64,000 nt of DNA from Branchipolynoe longqiensis (GCA_030323885.1 CM059186.1:174103047-174167046); one strand, 5' to 3'. Positions 1 through 10,667 are shown, counted from the stretch's first letter. Notes: generated from the letters alone by a model not told the origin. Translations and numbers: made by a program.

Positions 1-2
1 TC

Positions 3-1184
3 CTCGCGACGGTTGATATCAGCAATGCTTACCGTGCGGTGAACACACACCCAGACTCACGTAAGAAACAGGGGCTAACGTGGGATTTTGGCGAAGGTAT
101 TGTTTTCTTAAGGGATAACAGGCTATGCATGGGCCTGAGCAGTAGCCCGTTCGTCTTCTCGAAGATAAGTGACCTGATAGTGCGCTGCCTATGCAGGGAA
201 GGTTATGACCAGTGCGTAAATTACTTAGATGATTTCTGTGTGCTGGGACGGACAGTGGGCGACTGCTGTGCAGCCCAGGGGACTCTAATGTCGACACTAA
301 GAAGGTTAGGTTTCTCAATCAGCTTTAAGAAGTTGACCCCAGCTGAACAGATCACAAAATTTCTGGGGATAGAAATAGACTCAGTCAAGCTGGAACTACG
401 CCTCCCAAAGGAAAAACTCGAGAGACTGCAGGGGCAACTGGCGGGCTTCCTTGGTAGACGAAAAGCCACAAAGGGGGAGCTGGAGGTCCTGGGCGGAATA
501 TTGGCTCATTGTTGCAAGGTGGTGCATGGCGGTCGGACCTTTTCTAGGCGAGTTTATGACTTAATAGCGTCAGTCAGGAAAAGCCATCATAAAGTGAGAC
601 TGAACGAAGATTTTCGTCGGGACATCGAATGGTGGCTTGACTTTGCGGCCATCTTTAATGGGAAAGCGGGTATAATACCACCCAGTTCTAACTGTGTGTC
701 GGTGTACAGTGATGCTTCGCTCACAGGTTTCGGCGCGCTCCACGGCGATGACTGGCTGGCGGGAGTCTTCGATGGCAAACAGGTAGTAGGGTTGGAACTG
801 GGCCATCACTTATGCGGGGCCAGGGACGAGGGCTGTCAAAGTGATAATATAAATGTGTTAGAAATGTGGCCGGTCCTTGTGGGGGTGAGACGATGGGCGG
901 AAGGTTGGAAGGGGTCTAACGTTATGTTTGTCTCAGATAACACCCAGGTGGTCGCGGCCTTACGCACGGGTAGGAGTAAAAATAAAACAACCATGAAATG
1001 GCTTAGGCTGATTTTCTGGGAATCGGTGAGGTTGAATTTTAATGTGATGTCAGTTTATATTAACACAAAAGATAACATCATCTGTGATGGCCTCAGCCGG
1101 CTGTCTGCCTTCAAAAATATAGCGAGGATCAGGGATGCAGACGTAGCCAAAAGAATGTGTTGCCACCACTTGTTTGATTGTTGA
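3..1184 (+). CDS. Reverse transcriptase-RNase H of Ngaro-like element (5' partial)
   Basis: The frame is open from the window edge, so the true start is upstream. RT motif A (TVDISNAY) lies near nucleotides 12-35 and the catalytic YLDD at 222-233. RNase H follows: counting from codon 39, D225 (in YSDAS), E276, D301 (in VSDN) and D351 form the expected acidic set. The frame ends at TGA 1182-1184 soon after RNase H, with no room for a methyltransferase. It copies the element RNA and degrades the RNA strand. No internal stop is visible. It overlaps the recombinase frame by 7 bases. Confidence 0.85.
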   Translation, partial: LATVDISNAYRAVNTHPDSRKKQGLTWDFGEGIVFLRDNRLCMGLSSSPFVFSKISDLIVRCLCREGYDQCVNYLDDFCVLGRTVGDCCAAQGTLMSTLRRLGFSISFKKLTPAEQITKFLGIEIDSVKLELRLPKEKLERLQGQLAGFLGRRKATKGELEVLGGILAHCCKVVHGGRTFSRRVYDLIASVRKSHHKVRLNEDFRRDIEWWLDFAAIFNGKAGIIPPSSNCVSVYSDASLTGFGALHGDDWLAGVFDGKQVVGLELGHHLCGARDEGCQSDNINVLEMWPVLVGVRRWAEGWKGSNVMFVSDNTQVVAALRTGRSKNKTTMKWLRLIFWESVRLNFNVMSVYINTKDNIICDGLSRLSAFKNIARIRDADVAKRMCCHHLFDC

Positions 1185-2155
1185 ATTGGTTTCTTGCAGA
1201 CTGGGAGGCCCTCGGTAGGGAACGGCGGGTTTTTGAGAGGGCTCATTACGCAGCATCCACACAGAAAACAAGGTCGGTCCAGGTTCGTGCTTACTTGGAG
1301 TTCTGTGAAATGTTCGAGGACAGGCTAGAACCCTACCCTTGTGGTGATGACCAAGTTTGCCTGTATATGACTTTCTTGGCTAGGCGTCTCTGTGCATCTT
1401 CAGTCAGAAACTACCTGAACGCCTTATCAAATCACCTAAAGGACTTAGAGTGTCCGCCCATTGACTATCGCAGCCACAAGGTGAAGAGGTGTCTAACAGG
1501 TATTAGGCGCTTGAAAGGCGACGGTGTGAGGCAGGCCGCCCCTATGTTGCCCCCAGGGCTGCTAAAAGTTTTTGACTTGCTACGACCTTCCCTGGGGCAC
1601 ACCGCAGTGCGGGCCGCGATGTTACTGTCATTCAGAGCCTTGTTAAGGAAAGGCCACGTGACGGATTCAGATTGTGCATTTGCTAGGAAGGATGTAACCT
1701 TCCACCCATGGGGTCTCATGTTGCACGTGAGGAGATCTAAAACCATTCAATACAATGAAAAGGTACACCGTATCCCTGTGGCTAATGTGGGGAATAGGGC
1801 ATTGTGTGCGGTGTACTGGGTAAGGAAGCACTTTGCAGATTGCCCGGCCCCCCCTGGAGCCTTGGCTTTCAGGATGCCTAGAAGAGGGCATTCCGTCCCC
1901 TTGACTTATAACTACTATCTGAGCGTGTTAAAGATGATCTGTGCAGGTGCAGGTCTGGATCCGGATAATTTCTCTACACACAGTCTCAGGAGGGGGGGTG
2001 CTACCTTCCTTCGCTTGTGTGGCGCACCCATTGAGGTGATAAAGGAGAGGGGTGACTGGAAGTCAGACGCTGTCTTCCTGTATCTCCAGGCCTCTTTGGC
2101 CGAGAGACTGACCACCGACATGCGGGTGGCTTTGATCCTGGATCAATTGTTGTGA
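1178..2155 (+). CDS. Tyrosine recombinase of Ngaro-like element
   Basis: This is a 325-codon frame with the tyrosine-recombinase layout. There is an N-terminal SAM-like DNA-binding half (residues ~25-115) and a catalytic half with arginine I at R153 or R157 (SFRALLRKG), the HxxR box at H268-R271 (HSLRR), W294 in the second His/Trp position, and nucleophile Y302 (VFLYL). The frame opens just after a TGA at 1175-1177 and overlaps the RT-RNase H stop. Its first codon is TTG and the first ATG is at about residue 64, so translation probably uses frameshifting, reinitiation or splicing from the upstream frame. The length is usual for DIRS-order recombinases and all key residues are present. Confidence 0.87.
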   Translation: MLNWFLADWEALGRERRVFERAHYAASTQKTRSVQVRAYLEFCEMFEDRLEPYPCGDDQVCLYMTFLARRLCASSVRNYLNALSNHLKDLECPPIDYRSHKVKRCLTGIRRLKGDGVRQAAPMLPPGLLKVFDLLRPSLGHTAVRAAMLLSFRALLRKGHVTDSDCAFARKDVTFHPWGLMLHVRRSKTIQYNEKVHRIPVANVGNRALCAVYWVRKHFADCPAPPGALAFRMPRRGHSVPLTYNYYLSVLKMICAGAGLDPDNFSTHSLRRGGATFLRLCGAPIEVIKERGDWKSDAVFLYLQASLAERLTTDMRVALILDQLL

Positions 2156-2174
2156 ACTCTTGCTTGGGGGGTTT

Positions 2175-2252
2175 GGTCTCTTTAGGGGGCCAGCCAGTTA
2201 TTGGCTTGATCCAACTTCCTGTCTTGTGTTCCTTATGTAATGTAATAATAAT
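2175..2252 (+). repeat. Ngaro 3' repeat, copy B1
   Basis: This segment begins ggtctctttaggggg and ends in taataataat. It recurs at 2517-2596 with a 2-base insertion and a few substitutions. It starts 20 bases after the recombinase stop, as expected for B1 of a B1-A2-B2 arrangement. Confidence 0.7.
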
Positions 2253-2516
2253 GTTATGTATAAACTCTTATGCGTATATTATTCATGCAATGTAATTATC
2301 CTCTTATCCTTCTCTACTTGTCTTCTCCCCAACTCCTGGACAACTTGTATAAGTTTAGTGTGTTGGGTAGCTGGAGCTGGTGGTTGGTGTGCGGCCTGGA
2401 GGGCAGGTTAGCTGCTCCAAGCAGCCCTACTCCCCGCCTTCCCTCCAGGTGGCCTCCTGCTCCCCCTCCTTCTGCCCACTCCACCTCCTATTTTTGCTCA
2501 AATAAACTATGCGGTA
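2253..2516 (+). repeat. Putative A2 segment of Ngaro 3' end
   Basis: This non-coding segment lies between the two B copies. It holds an AATAAA at about 2501-2506. By Ngaro architecture it should repeat the element's 5' terminus (A1), which lies outside the window. The assignment is inferred from the flanking repeat only. Confidence 0.45.
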
Positions 2517-2596
2517 GGTCTCTTTAGGGGGCCAGCCAGAGTTATTGGCTCGATCCAACTTCCTGTCTTGTGTTCCTTATGTAATGTAATAATAAT
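2517..2596 (+). repeat. Ngaro 3' repeat, copy B2 (element terminus)
   Basis: This is the second copy of 2175-2252. The element probably ends here, because the 15-bp minisatellite starts immediately after. Confidence 0.65.
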
Positions 2597-2597
2597 A

Positions 2598-2755
2598 TCA
2601 TGTGACATTATATTATGTGACATTATATTAGGTGTCATTATATTATGTGACATTATATTATGTGACATTATATTATGTGACATTATATTATGTGACATTA
2701 TATTATGTGACATTATATTATGTGACATTATATTATGTGACATTGTATTATGGGA
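2598..2755 (+). repeat. 15-bp minisatellite, about 10 units
   Basis: The unit tgtgacattatatta is repeated about ten times with rare substitutions (for example ggtgtcat in one unit). It abuts the Ngaro terminus. Open frames across it are artefacts of a repeat length divisible by three. Confidence 0.95.
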
Positions 2756-3440
2756 TCCCCTTCTTATTTTGTATGCGAAAATACACCGAGCACTATGCGT
2801 GTTGGGGCCTACTAGTAGAATCAATCTCATATACTTACAATCATTTCTTCAATTACCCCCCTCCACCCCACCTCCACCACCTCCACCACCAAACCCTTTT
2901 TCCATTTTTTTTTCCAAATCCAAGTTGTGCATTCCTGATGCGCGGCGAAGTAAGAGAGAGAGACAAGCTGGGAAATAAAGTGTCAGATTTATTTTCAAGG
3001 ATAATGTAAATGTCCATCAAGAATAAAATATCAAAAGGTATCAATATGTAAGTATCCAATGTTAAATAAGTATCAATGAGGTCATCCCAGCAGCATAATT
3101 AATCAATGTTAACACACTTACTTACACAATAGGTCCCACCATTGGATAACCTATCATCACCCTTTTACTGAGTATGTCACCTCTAGAAAGATATTCCATT
3201 TCCCCCCCCCCCCCCGCCACTACTACCACTCACCATGCTAGTCTAACATAGTTACCTCCCACTATGCTTCTTTTTTTCTCTTATCTACTTCTTTACGAAT
3301 CATTCATATCGATCTTTCGATGTTTTTCTTATTGTCTTGCAACTATCTATCTATATTTCTAGAACTTTGTTTATTGTGTAGTGGCAATGGGGGACTTTCT
3401 CGGCGGATTCCTCTGGTTACATGCTCGGCGGCAGCAGTCG
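2756..3440. other. Non-coding spacer, low complexity
   Basis: It contains a CCACCTC/CCACCA tract near 2862-2892, a T run, a C run at about 3201-3214 and AT-rich sequence. I see no gene or recognisable element. Confidence 0.6.
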
Positions 3441-3952
3441 ACACCGGTGTCGCGGTTTCAGCTGACTGCCGTTTTCAGCTGACTGTCAGTTTCATGCGCA
3501 TGCATCAAAATTTAACAGCATCGTCACTAACCTTATAAATTTAATATAATGTTTTTGGTAAAGATGTTTTCTATACGTGTACCAAGCGATTTGTTTCTAG
3601 GTGGTGTGGTTTTAGAGATATTTCACTTTTCCTGGATTTTCTGTATGAAGATTGCTCACGACCATTGACAATGCCTTGAGTTTGACGGTACACACAGTGC
3701 AAAACATTAGTTTTATTCAAAATTAATAGAAATCAAGAACCCTAACCTTATAAATTTAATATAATGTTTTTGGTAAAGATGTTTTCTATATGTGTACCAA
3801 GCGATTTGTTAATAGGTGGTGTGGTTTTAGAGATATTTCACTTTTTCTGTATTTTCTGTATAAAGATTGCTCAGGACCATTGACAATGCCTTGAGTTTGA
3901 GTCTATGCAGTCAGCTGAAAATGGCAGTCAGCTGAAACCGCGACACCTGTCC
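3441..3952. mobile_element. Inverted-repeat element carrying satellite units (copy H)
   Basis: Arms of about 42 bp face each other: 3443-3484 (starting accggtgtcgcggtttcagc) and the reverse complement at 3910-3951, differing at a few positions. Between them lie two tandem units of a ~215-bp satellite (starts at 3531 and 3746), each with the segments ccttataaatttaatataat and ggtaaagatgttttctata. It has no coding capacity. The layout suggests a non-autonomous DNA transposon that mobilises satellite units. The superfamily is unknown and I see no clear target duplication. Confidence 0.6.
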
Positions 3953-4170
3953 TTCACAAAGGCACATGCCCGTTGAGTTTGCCGATACGCGCAGTGCAAA
4001 ACGTCAATTTTATTCAAAATTAATAGAAATACAAAACACTAAGCATATAGATTTAATATAATCTGTTTGTTAAACATTTGATCTGTTTGTGTGCCAAGCA
4101 GTTTGTTTCTAAGTTGTGCGGCTTTAGAGATATTTCCCTTTTTCTTACGGCCATTCAGTTTGCCGATACG
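3953..4170. repeat. Further diverged satellite unit
   Basis: A third, more diverged unit (about 4040-4136) lies outside the H arms. It keeps ttgtttcta and ttagagatatttc. It may be a remnant of an older copy. Confidence 0.5.
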
Positions 4171-4682
4171 CTCAGAGTTTGGAAATGGCAAAACACGCAA
4201 GACCTTGAGACACCTGTCGTCAGAAGGGTGTTGCAACAAAAGTCCCCCATTACATCAGCACTGACAACATGCTATTCAGAGGAATAAAACTACTTGAACA
4301 AACAAACAAGCACAAACAAACAAAAATCTCAACATGTCTGCATGCCTATCCACCATTGTTTCGATGGTTGCGTACACAATACGTGCAACTGGAACTCCCA
4401 CTTAATGGTAAGTGTGAGTCATATGGTGGTGCGGGTGTTGATTTCACTTCTACACCGCCAGAATGTGTAACTGATGTATGCATGTGAAGGGTGTACGCCC
4501 ATTTGTTACACGTATCATTTCAAACCAGCAGTGTGAAGATCCGGGTATATGATGTCACCATGTATTCTTCACACGGTTATTGGCTACAAATTGTGTCTCC
4601 TTCCTAGACAATGCAAACCGCTCTCTTTCCCTTTCCCCCTCTCTCTCTCCCTCTCCCTCTCTCGCTTTGTCTCTCTAATCTA
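4171..4682. other. Non-coding spacer with CT-rich tract
   Basis: There is an A-rich stretch with repeated caaacaaa (about 4298-4325) and a CT microsatellite at 4617-4678. No supported gene is seen. Confidence 0.6.
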
Positions 4683-5236
4683 TTTCCCTAACTTCAACAG
4701 ATCCGAACTGAACTCACTCATTTCACACATGCTCACACACTTCTCCAGAGTTAACTCAGCTGTTTGCAACAATTTGTTCCGTAGATTAACGTTCTTAATG
4801 CCAGCCACCATCCGATCGTGCAACAGCAACTCCTCAACTGTTCCATATTCACAATCCTTTACCTTGTCTCTCAGCGCCGTAATGTATGTGGCCATAGTTT
4901 CTGTAGCTTGATTATGCGAATTAAACTTGTACCTTGTTATTATCAAATTGCACTTGCCTATACAATATGCCTGGAATGCTTCTGTGAGTGGTCCAATCTT
5001 GTCTCGATCTGCGAGCGCGTTGGATATATTGGTGAAAACTTGTTGCGCTTCTTCGCCAGCGACGTGAAGAAAGATGCAGCATTGCACTCGTTCTGTCTTC
5101 ATTATGACACCTGCTGCTGTGGGGTATATGTCATAAGCTCTGATCCATGTTTTATAGTTCGATCTCGCATTGTTGCTGAGGACAAGCTGACCTGGCGGCG
5201 CAGACCCGGCAGTGTATTCGCGGGCGTCATTCTTCC
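4683..5236 (-). pseudogene. Gag fragment of gypsy copy F
   Basis: The frame is open from the primer-binding-site region. Recognisable Gag blocks shared with copies A-C are WKTWIRAYDIY-like (here NYKTWIRAYDIYP), TERVQCCIFLHVAG, SHNQATE, RDKVKDCEYGTVEE and CEMSEFSSDLL. The zinc knuckle that follows in the other copies is missing because the element is truncated after SDLL. In the family, Gag forms the particle core and binds element RNA. Confidence 0.8.
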
Positions 5237-5249
5237 TCATCTGACACCA

Positions 5250-5420
5250 TGTAAAAGTAAAACGTCTGAACACTTTGACTTCTGGATACTGAATGCTTTA
5301 TTCACCGTCCAGGGCTCTCTGAACCGCTGGCTAAACTTTCCCTGACGTCACCTCATTAACATACTCCTTTGTTCTCACTCCATGCCTGGAACATTATGCA
5401 TCTCATTAGCATATATTACA
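5250..5420 (-). repeat. 5' LTR of gypsy copy F (171-bp subfamily)
   Basis: On the plus strand it runs from tgtaaaag to atatattaca, so it reads TGTAATAT...TTTTACA on the element strand. On its 3' side (element sense) lies TGGTGTCAG (plus strand 5241-5249), complementary to a tRNA 3' end CTGACACCA, as in leucine tRNAs. Confidence 0.85.
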
Positions 5421-6167
5421 GCCAGTGTGTGTAGGTGGGTGGGGCTGTGGGGGGAGGGGGTCAGTCTCTCCCACCTCCATCTGGGGCTGGGGAGGACAGC
5501 CAATCAGAAGCAGACTCTCCTACACTCTCCAAGCAGATATTGTTGTACTACTATGTATTACCAAAATGATGATAATTAAAGGATTGATTGATTCTCTACT
5601 AAGATGTTGTGTTGTCAGATATATGTGTTGTGTTCTGTGGGATTGTCACTAGCAGTCATGTGTGAGTTGATTATTGTCTTCCTAGAGTAAGGGGAATAAC
5701 TGTACTGATGGCATTCTAATGAGGGTTTACTAAATAATATCTAGGAATCACGGTCCAGTAACAATACTAATAATACGCGAAGCATGGTAATGTAATCATA
5801 CCAAATTCAGAAACATAGGAAACATGGTAATGTTACAATAACCAGAACTCCATAGTGGCGACCACTGACTCACAGTGAACCGTGAACTGACTCACAGTGA
5901 ACCCAAGCAGATGGTTTGTTTATTGTTTTACGTCCTAGCAACATCTAAGGTCATATCAGGACGGGTGCCCCCAAGCAGATGGACAGCAGTATGGCTAAAC
6001 TGTGGGATAGCACAGGGAAGGTATCAACTAAAGGTAGAGAGGGATTGGGAAGCATAATGGAGGAAGGGACAGGCATGAAAACCCCAGATGAATAATAAGC
6101 ATACAAAAACTGGGGCCGTGGGCAATTGCTTGGGTAAGCAAGCATGGGAAACCCTGTGGTGGGACAC
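5421..6167. other. Spacer with a SINE tail fragment
   Basis: There is a G-rich tract at 5432-5460. At 5912-5972 the reverse complement of the shared SINE tail appears (tacgtcctagcaacatctaa, ggtcatatcagg). No gene is supported. Confidence 0.6.
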
Positions 6168-6359
6168 TGTGAAAGTACGACGTCTGAACACTTAGACTTC
6201 TGGATACTGAATGGTTTATTCACGGCCTAGGGCACGCTTGACCCGCCGGCTAAACTTTCCATGACGTCATCTCATTTGCATAGCTCTTTGTCTCAAACCT
6301 CTGCATCTCGTTAACATATATTAACCACACACCTGTACGTCTATTACGCATATATCACA
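6168..6359 (-). repeat. 3' LTR of gypsy copy A
   Basis: It is nearly identical to 10668-10859. It is preceded, in element sense, by the polypurine tract TTTGAGGGGGTGA (plus strand 6360-6372). Confidence 0.95.
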
Positions 6360-6643
6360 TCACCCCCTCAAAGTATTTCTGAAACATGAAATATTTCAAA
6401 ATAACAATGACGATAACATCACATAATAGTCAAACGAAGGCACAAACAACATATATGCGTACTTAACTTAAACACAAGTCCTGACAACGTCTGAGCGCTC
6501 AATGCACTTAAGTCCACAATGTCCGGCCGTAAGCCTGACGTCATAAATTGTCCATCAATATCAACAATATTCTCATAGCTGAAACACAACTTAAACCTAC
6601 ATGCACATCCTATACGTGTACACACTCAATCTACACTGACCTA

Positions 6644-7402
6644 CTACAGGTCTAACCTGCTCGCCGGCCTTATCAGCCGACCAGACCTACTTAGATTAGC
6701 CGCACTGTTTACATTCGGCACTGACGCTGACCCAGTTTGCGTCTGCACGACGGGTTCAGGTCGGCCCCCCACAGGCGCCCTGATAATCTGAACCCGGTTA
6801 CGATACAACATGTTACCTGACTCGTTCAAAATTTGATATTCTCTCCCAGAAACACCTGTTCGTCCCAAAATAACCCCTTTTTTCCATTCCCCAGCATTAT
6901 TTTTGTACTTTACATTATCCCCGATTTTCATAGGCTTATGCGGCTTACCACACTTCCGTTCATGAAACGCTTTCTGACTTCGCTGCCATTTAGCTGTCTG
7001 TCTTTCCTTCGGATTTTGCGTTTCAGGCACTAAAATTTCCTCCACCATAGGCAACCTGCCCCTCAACTGTCTGCTCATGAGCAGCTAAGCCGGAGACGCA
7101 TTCAGGACGGGCAACGGAGTATTACGATAATTTAGCAAAGCTAACTGAAAATCAGACCCAGTTTTCTCGCACTTCTTTAACATGTCCTTGACTGTCTGCA
7201 CAAACCTTTCTACCTGCCCGTTGCTACAAGGATACTGAGGACTGGAATACACGGCTTTGAACCCATAGTGTAGTGCAAACTCCCTATACTCATGACTCTT
7301 AAACTGGGGACCGTTGTCCAAAACGACCTGACTAGGAATACCGTGTCTTGCAAAATTGTCTTTCAACGCTTCAATAACAGTGACAGATGACGTATCGCCC
7401 AC
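6644..7402 (-). pseudogene. Integrase core and C-terminus of copy A, one nonsense codon
   Basis: It continues the previous frame after a one-base shift. The second integrase Asp is in VLDNGPQFK and the Glu in NGQVERFVQT, so together with VDYYTK upstream the DDE set is present. A TAG at 7082-7084 replaces the CAG expected from copies B and C (NASPAQ). Beyond it the basic C-terminal region (GDNVKYKN...GVSGREYQILNESG) runs to the stop at 6644. Confidence 0.88.
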
Positions 7403-10311
7403 AACGTCACCTCAGGATGCTTCGTGTAGTAATCCACAGTTATCAGGTAATTCTTATGATTTAATTCAAATAAATCAGTACCAACTTTTCCATATGGCTG
7501 ACAGGCGATCGGGTAACTGATCAAGGGCTCGTTATGCAAACTTTTCCGGCTGTTTTGGCAAGTGTCACACCGACTGACCTTATCTTCAATTTGCTTATTC
7601 ATGTTCGGCCAAAACATACAGTCACGCGCTAACTGCTTGGACTTGGTCACCCCTAGGTGTGTCTCATGTAAAGCCTCTATCATTTCACCACGAAGACCCG
7701 GCGGAACCACCACCCGATTGCCGTTCATTACAAGTTTGTTTTCTATCGTTAACTCATGTTTGTACGGGATGTACTGTCTCAGACACGGTGGTGTCTGTAT
7801 GCGTGTAGTGTCCCACCCATCTTCAATGTGTGAAATTAACATGGACATGGACACATCTTTTTCATATTCATTTACAACCTTACTCAACAGACTCGATGAC
7901 TGCATGTCCACTGCGGCAATGCAGAACGTGTCATCGAACAGGCTATCCTGACCTACTTTGACGCTATGCGCACTGGACAACATGTCTGCAAAAAACATCA
8001 AAGAACCCTTCATATGACATAACTGAATGTTGTAATTTTGCAATCGCATCCGCATCCTCTGCATTTTAGCCGAAAGTTTATGTATTGGTTTCTGCATTAT
8101 CGCCACCAACGGCTTGTGGTCCGTTTTAATTTGAAACTCTTTGCCAAAGATATACTCATGAAACCGTTGACATCCGAAACATATGGCGAGCATTTCTTTT
8201 TCTATCGTGGCATATCCACACTGCGCTGATTTGAGCGCACAAGATGCGAGTGCGATCGGCTTATCATCTTGCATTAATGCAGCACCTAAACCTGACTGAC
8301 AAGCATCTACCTGAATCACAATGGGCTTCTTAACATTGTAATATGACAACACAGGAGCAGTTCTTAACTTCTCCTTCAACTTATCAAACACGCCCTGCTG
8401 TTCGGCTTGCCAGTGCCACACGACGTCCTTTGCGAGGAGCGTGCATAGTGGTTTGGCTATCTCGGACATGTTGGGTATAAACTTGTGTACATATCCAACC
8501 ATGCCCAGGAACCTTTGGACGCCTTGTTTGTCACGCGGCTCTGGCATGTCAACTATTGCTTGTATTCTGTCTGGATCAGGCTTCACACCCTGCTGGGTAA
8601 GTTGATGACCTACATATTTTACTGTTGTTTTACATAACAAAGATTTAGCATCATTTAACTTCAGATTAACCGACCTAGCTCGGTCCAACATGGCTCGGAG
8701 CCGCTCATTGTGTTCCTCAACCGTTGACCCATATACCAAAATATCGTCCGTGACTATCCCAATACCGGGTATATCGCCCATGACACGGTGCATTTCCTGA
8801 ATAAAAATGTCACCGGCGGTTTTGATACCAAAAGGCAAACGGGTGTACCTGTACTGGCCCCACGGAGTATTGAACGTGCACAAACGTGAACTTTCGTTAT
8901 CTAATTCTATCTGCCAATACCCGGTCTTTGCATCTAGAACTGAAAAATACTTTGCATCTGCCGTTTTGGCAATAATTTCATCAATCGTTTTAGTAGGGAA
9001 AGGCCCTCTCTTTATCGCCTTGTTCAACTTAGTCGGATCCAGACAAATCCTAATCTTGTTTGTTTTTTTGACAATAGTTATAGAATTAACCCACTTGGTA
9101 GGTTCATCTTGTTCAACTATAACACCTAACTCAACCATGCAATCAAGCTCACTGCATACCTTGCCCTGAATGGCAAACGGAATCCGTCTAGGCGGATCAA
9201 TGACAGGTTGAACAGATCTATCAACATGAATGACAGCTTTTGCCTTAATCAACCCCAAACCCTGAAATACATCTTTGTATTCGCTTACCAGCTTCTCCGC
9301 CCCAGCGCGGGCACTGTTCGTCGGCCCGGAAATGTTCGTCAGCATGGGAATGTTCGTCAGCTCGGAAATGTTCGTCGGCGCAGCGCAGTGCACCTCATCC
9401 ACCCGCACCAGCAGGATCAACGTCACACAAGCCTGCTTGCCCAAAATAGGCTGGCAATCCGGTACCACCTGGAACTTGAGCACTCTGTCGTTGACGTCCA
9501 GCAGTGCCTCCCCGTGAGGCGTGATCCGGTGACCGGAGAACGTCACCAACGAACACCTGGTGTTCGTCAGCCGCCCCGGAGCAACCCTGTCGATGACGTA
9601 CCTCAGCAGCACGTTCGCCTCCGAACCGGTGTTGAGCTTGAACTTGACAGGACAACCGTTCACCCGAACGATCGTGTGCCACAGCTCGGCATCCTGACCA
9701 GCACCGCGGTCGATGGCCCCGACGAAGAGATCTGTTGCCAGGACGTTGACTTCCGCCGGATCCGGGTCTTGCTCAGCATTATGAGGGTCACGCTCTTCCA
9801 TGGTAAGCCCGTTGAACCTGCCCAGCCTGCTCCTGCAGACCTTACCGAAGTGCCCGATCTTCTTACAGGCTACACAAGCCTTTCCTTTCACTGGGCAGAC
9901 TCCCCGGCAGTTCTGGCAGCGGATCTTGAACTCTCCAGCCCCGCTGGTATTCCAAGATGGCAATTTCCAAGATGGCGTCGCCGATGACCGAACCACCGGT
10001 GCACCGGTACACACATTAGCATAATTCCGTATGAAATCAATTTCTTTACTTTCAATGTCTGACTTGGTGTCCTCCAACAGCGCAGAGCTAAACTCACTCA
10101 TCTCACATATATCGACACATTTTCCCAACGTTAACTCCGTAGTTTGCAGCAGTTTGTTCCATAAATTCTCATTCTTTACGCCAGCCACAATCCGATCGCG
10201 CAATAGCGATTCTTCCACCGTAGCATACTCACAATCCTTCACTTTGTCTCTCAATGCCATTATATATGTAGCCATATTTTCTGTCGCCTGATTATGTGAG
10301 TGAGTTAACAC
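7363..10311 (-). pseudogene. Gag C-terminus-protease-RT-RNase H-integrase N-terminus of copy A
   Basis: This 982-codon frame holds the Gag C-terminus with a zinc knuckle (CVACKKIGHFGKVC, Cx2Cx4Hx4C, residues ~161-174) and protease at NTGSEAN, where the catalytic DTG aspartate is replaced by asparagine. RT with VTDDILVYG, RNase H (QVDACQSGLGAAL to the IKTDHKPL and LCHMKGS blocks) and the integrase zinc finger (HETHLGVTK then CDTC) follow. It is cut by a frameshift just after VDYYTKHPEVTL, at about 7390. The NTG change alone would be expected to disable the protease. Confidence 0.92.
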
Positions 10312-10426
10312 TTATATGCGTGGCTGATAGTGCTGATACTGCAATTTACCGACACAAATATAACCCCTAAATGCGCTCCCGTGAAGCGGCAGCGGAGTCT
10401 TAGTCTTGATCAGCGGTGAGGAGCGA

Positions 10427-10648
10427 TTACTCCATATTGGCGACGAAGACCTTTTGGCGACCTGCGCTCTCGCCGGCTACGTGAAGAAAGATGCAGCATT
10501 GCACTCGTTCTGTCTTCAATGCGACACCTGCCACAGTAGCGTAAATATCATATGCTCTGATCCATGTTTTCCAGTTCGATCTCGCATTGTGGCTGAGGAC
10601 AAGCTGACCAGGAGGCCGCAAACCCGGCACCGTATTAGCGGGCGGCAT
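10427..10648 (-). pseudogene. Gag N-terminus of gypsy copy A
   Basis: The ATG at 10646-10648 starts the family Gag (MPPANT...). Blocks WKTWIRAYDIY and TERVQCCIFLHVAGE are present. After about residue 60 the frame leaves the family sequence. The segment linking it to SHNQATENM (about 10300-10450) is rearranged relative to copies B, C and F, so Gag is broken here. Confidence 0.75.
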
Positions 10649-10652
10649 TCTT

Positions 10653-10667
10653 CCTCATCTGACACCA
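10653..10667 (-). promoter_or_regulatory. tRNA primer-binding site of copy A
   Basis: TGGTGTCAGATGAGG directly follows the 5' LTR on the minus strand. The first nine bases are complementary to CTGACACCA, the 3' end of a leucine-type tRNA (known pattern, specific tRNA not verified). The same site occurs at 13607 (B), 19916 (C) and 5241 (F). Confidence 0.75.

Larger units (their letters stand above)
1..2596 (+). mobile_element. Ngaro-like tyrosine-recombinase retrotransposon, 5' end cut by window edge
   Basis: Reverse transcriptase-RNase H is followed directly by a tyrosine recombinase, then by a non-coding 3' tail with an ~80-bp direct repeat (2175-2252 and 2517-2596). Elements of the DIRS order integrate with a tyrosine recombinase instead of a DDE integrase. 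No methyltransferase (DAM-like) segment lies between RNase H and recombinase, and the 3' repeat fits the B1-A2-B2 split direct repeats of Ngaro elements rather than the inverted repeats of DIRS-1. The middle segment 2253-2516 should then match the missing 5' terminus. The recombinase is intact, which suggests a fairly young copy. An alternative is another methyltransferase-less DIRS lineage. Confidence 0.75.
4683..5420 (-). mobile_element. Gypsy family copy F, truncated (5' LTR plus gag)
   Basis: Read on the minus strand, it has a 171-bp LTR (5250-5420), a primer-binding site and most of gag, then homology stops at about 4683. There is no pol and no second LTR. The LTR matches the 171-bp type of copy B. 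The loss of everything downstream of gag suggests deletion or recombination rather than an intact insertion. Confidence 0.85.

Noticed and set aside
1..2596. Crypton DNA transposon
   Set aside because: A tyrosine recombinase is present, but RT-RNase H precedes it in the same element.
2598..2755. Regular repeat resembling a CRISPR array
   Set aside because: The 15-bp units are directly adjacent with no spacers, in a eukaryotic context. It is a minisatellite.
2568..3009. Open frames over the minisatellite and CCACCT tract
   Set aside because: They are repeat-driven frames (Ile-Leu-Cys-Asp repeats and polyproline) with no homology.
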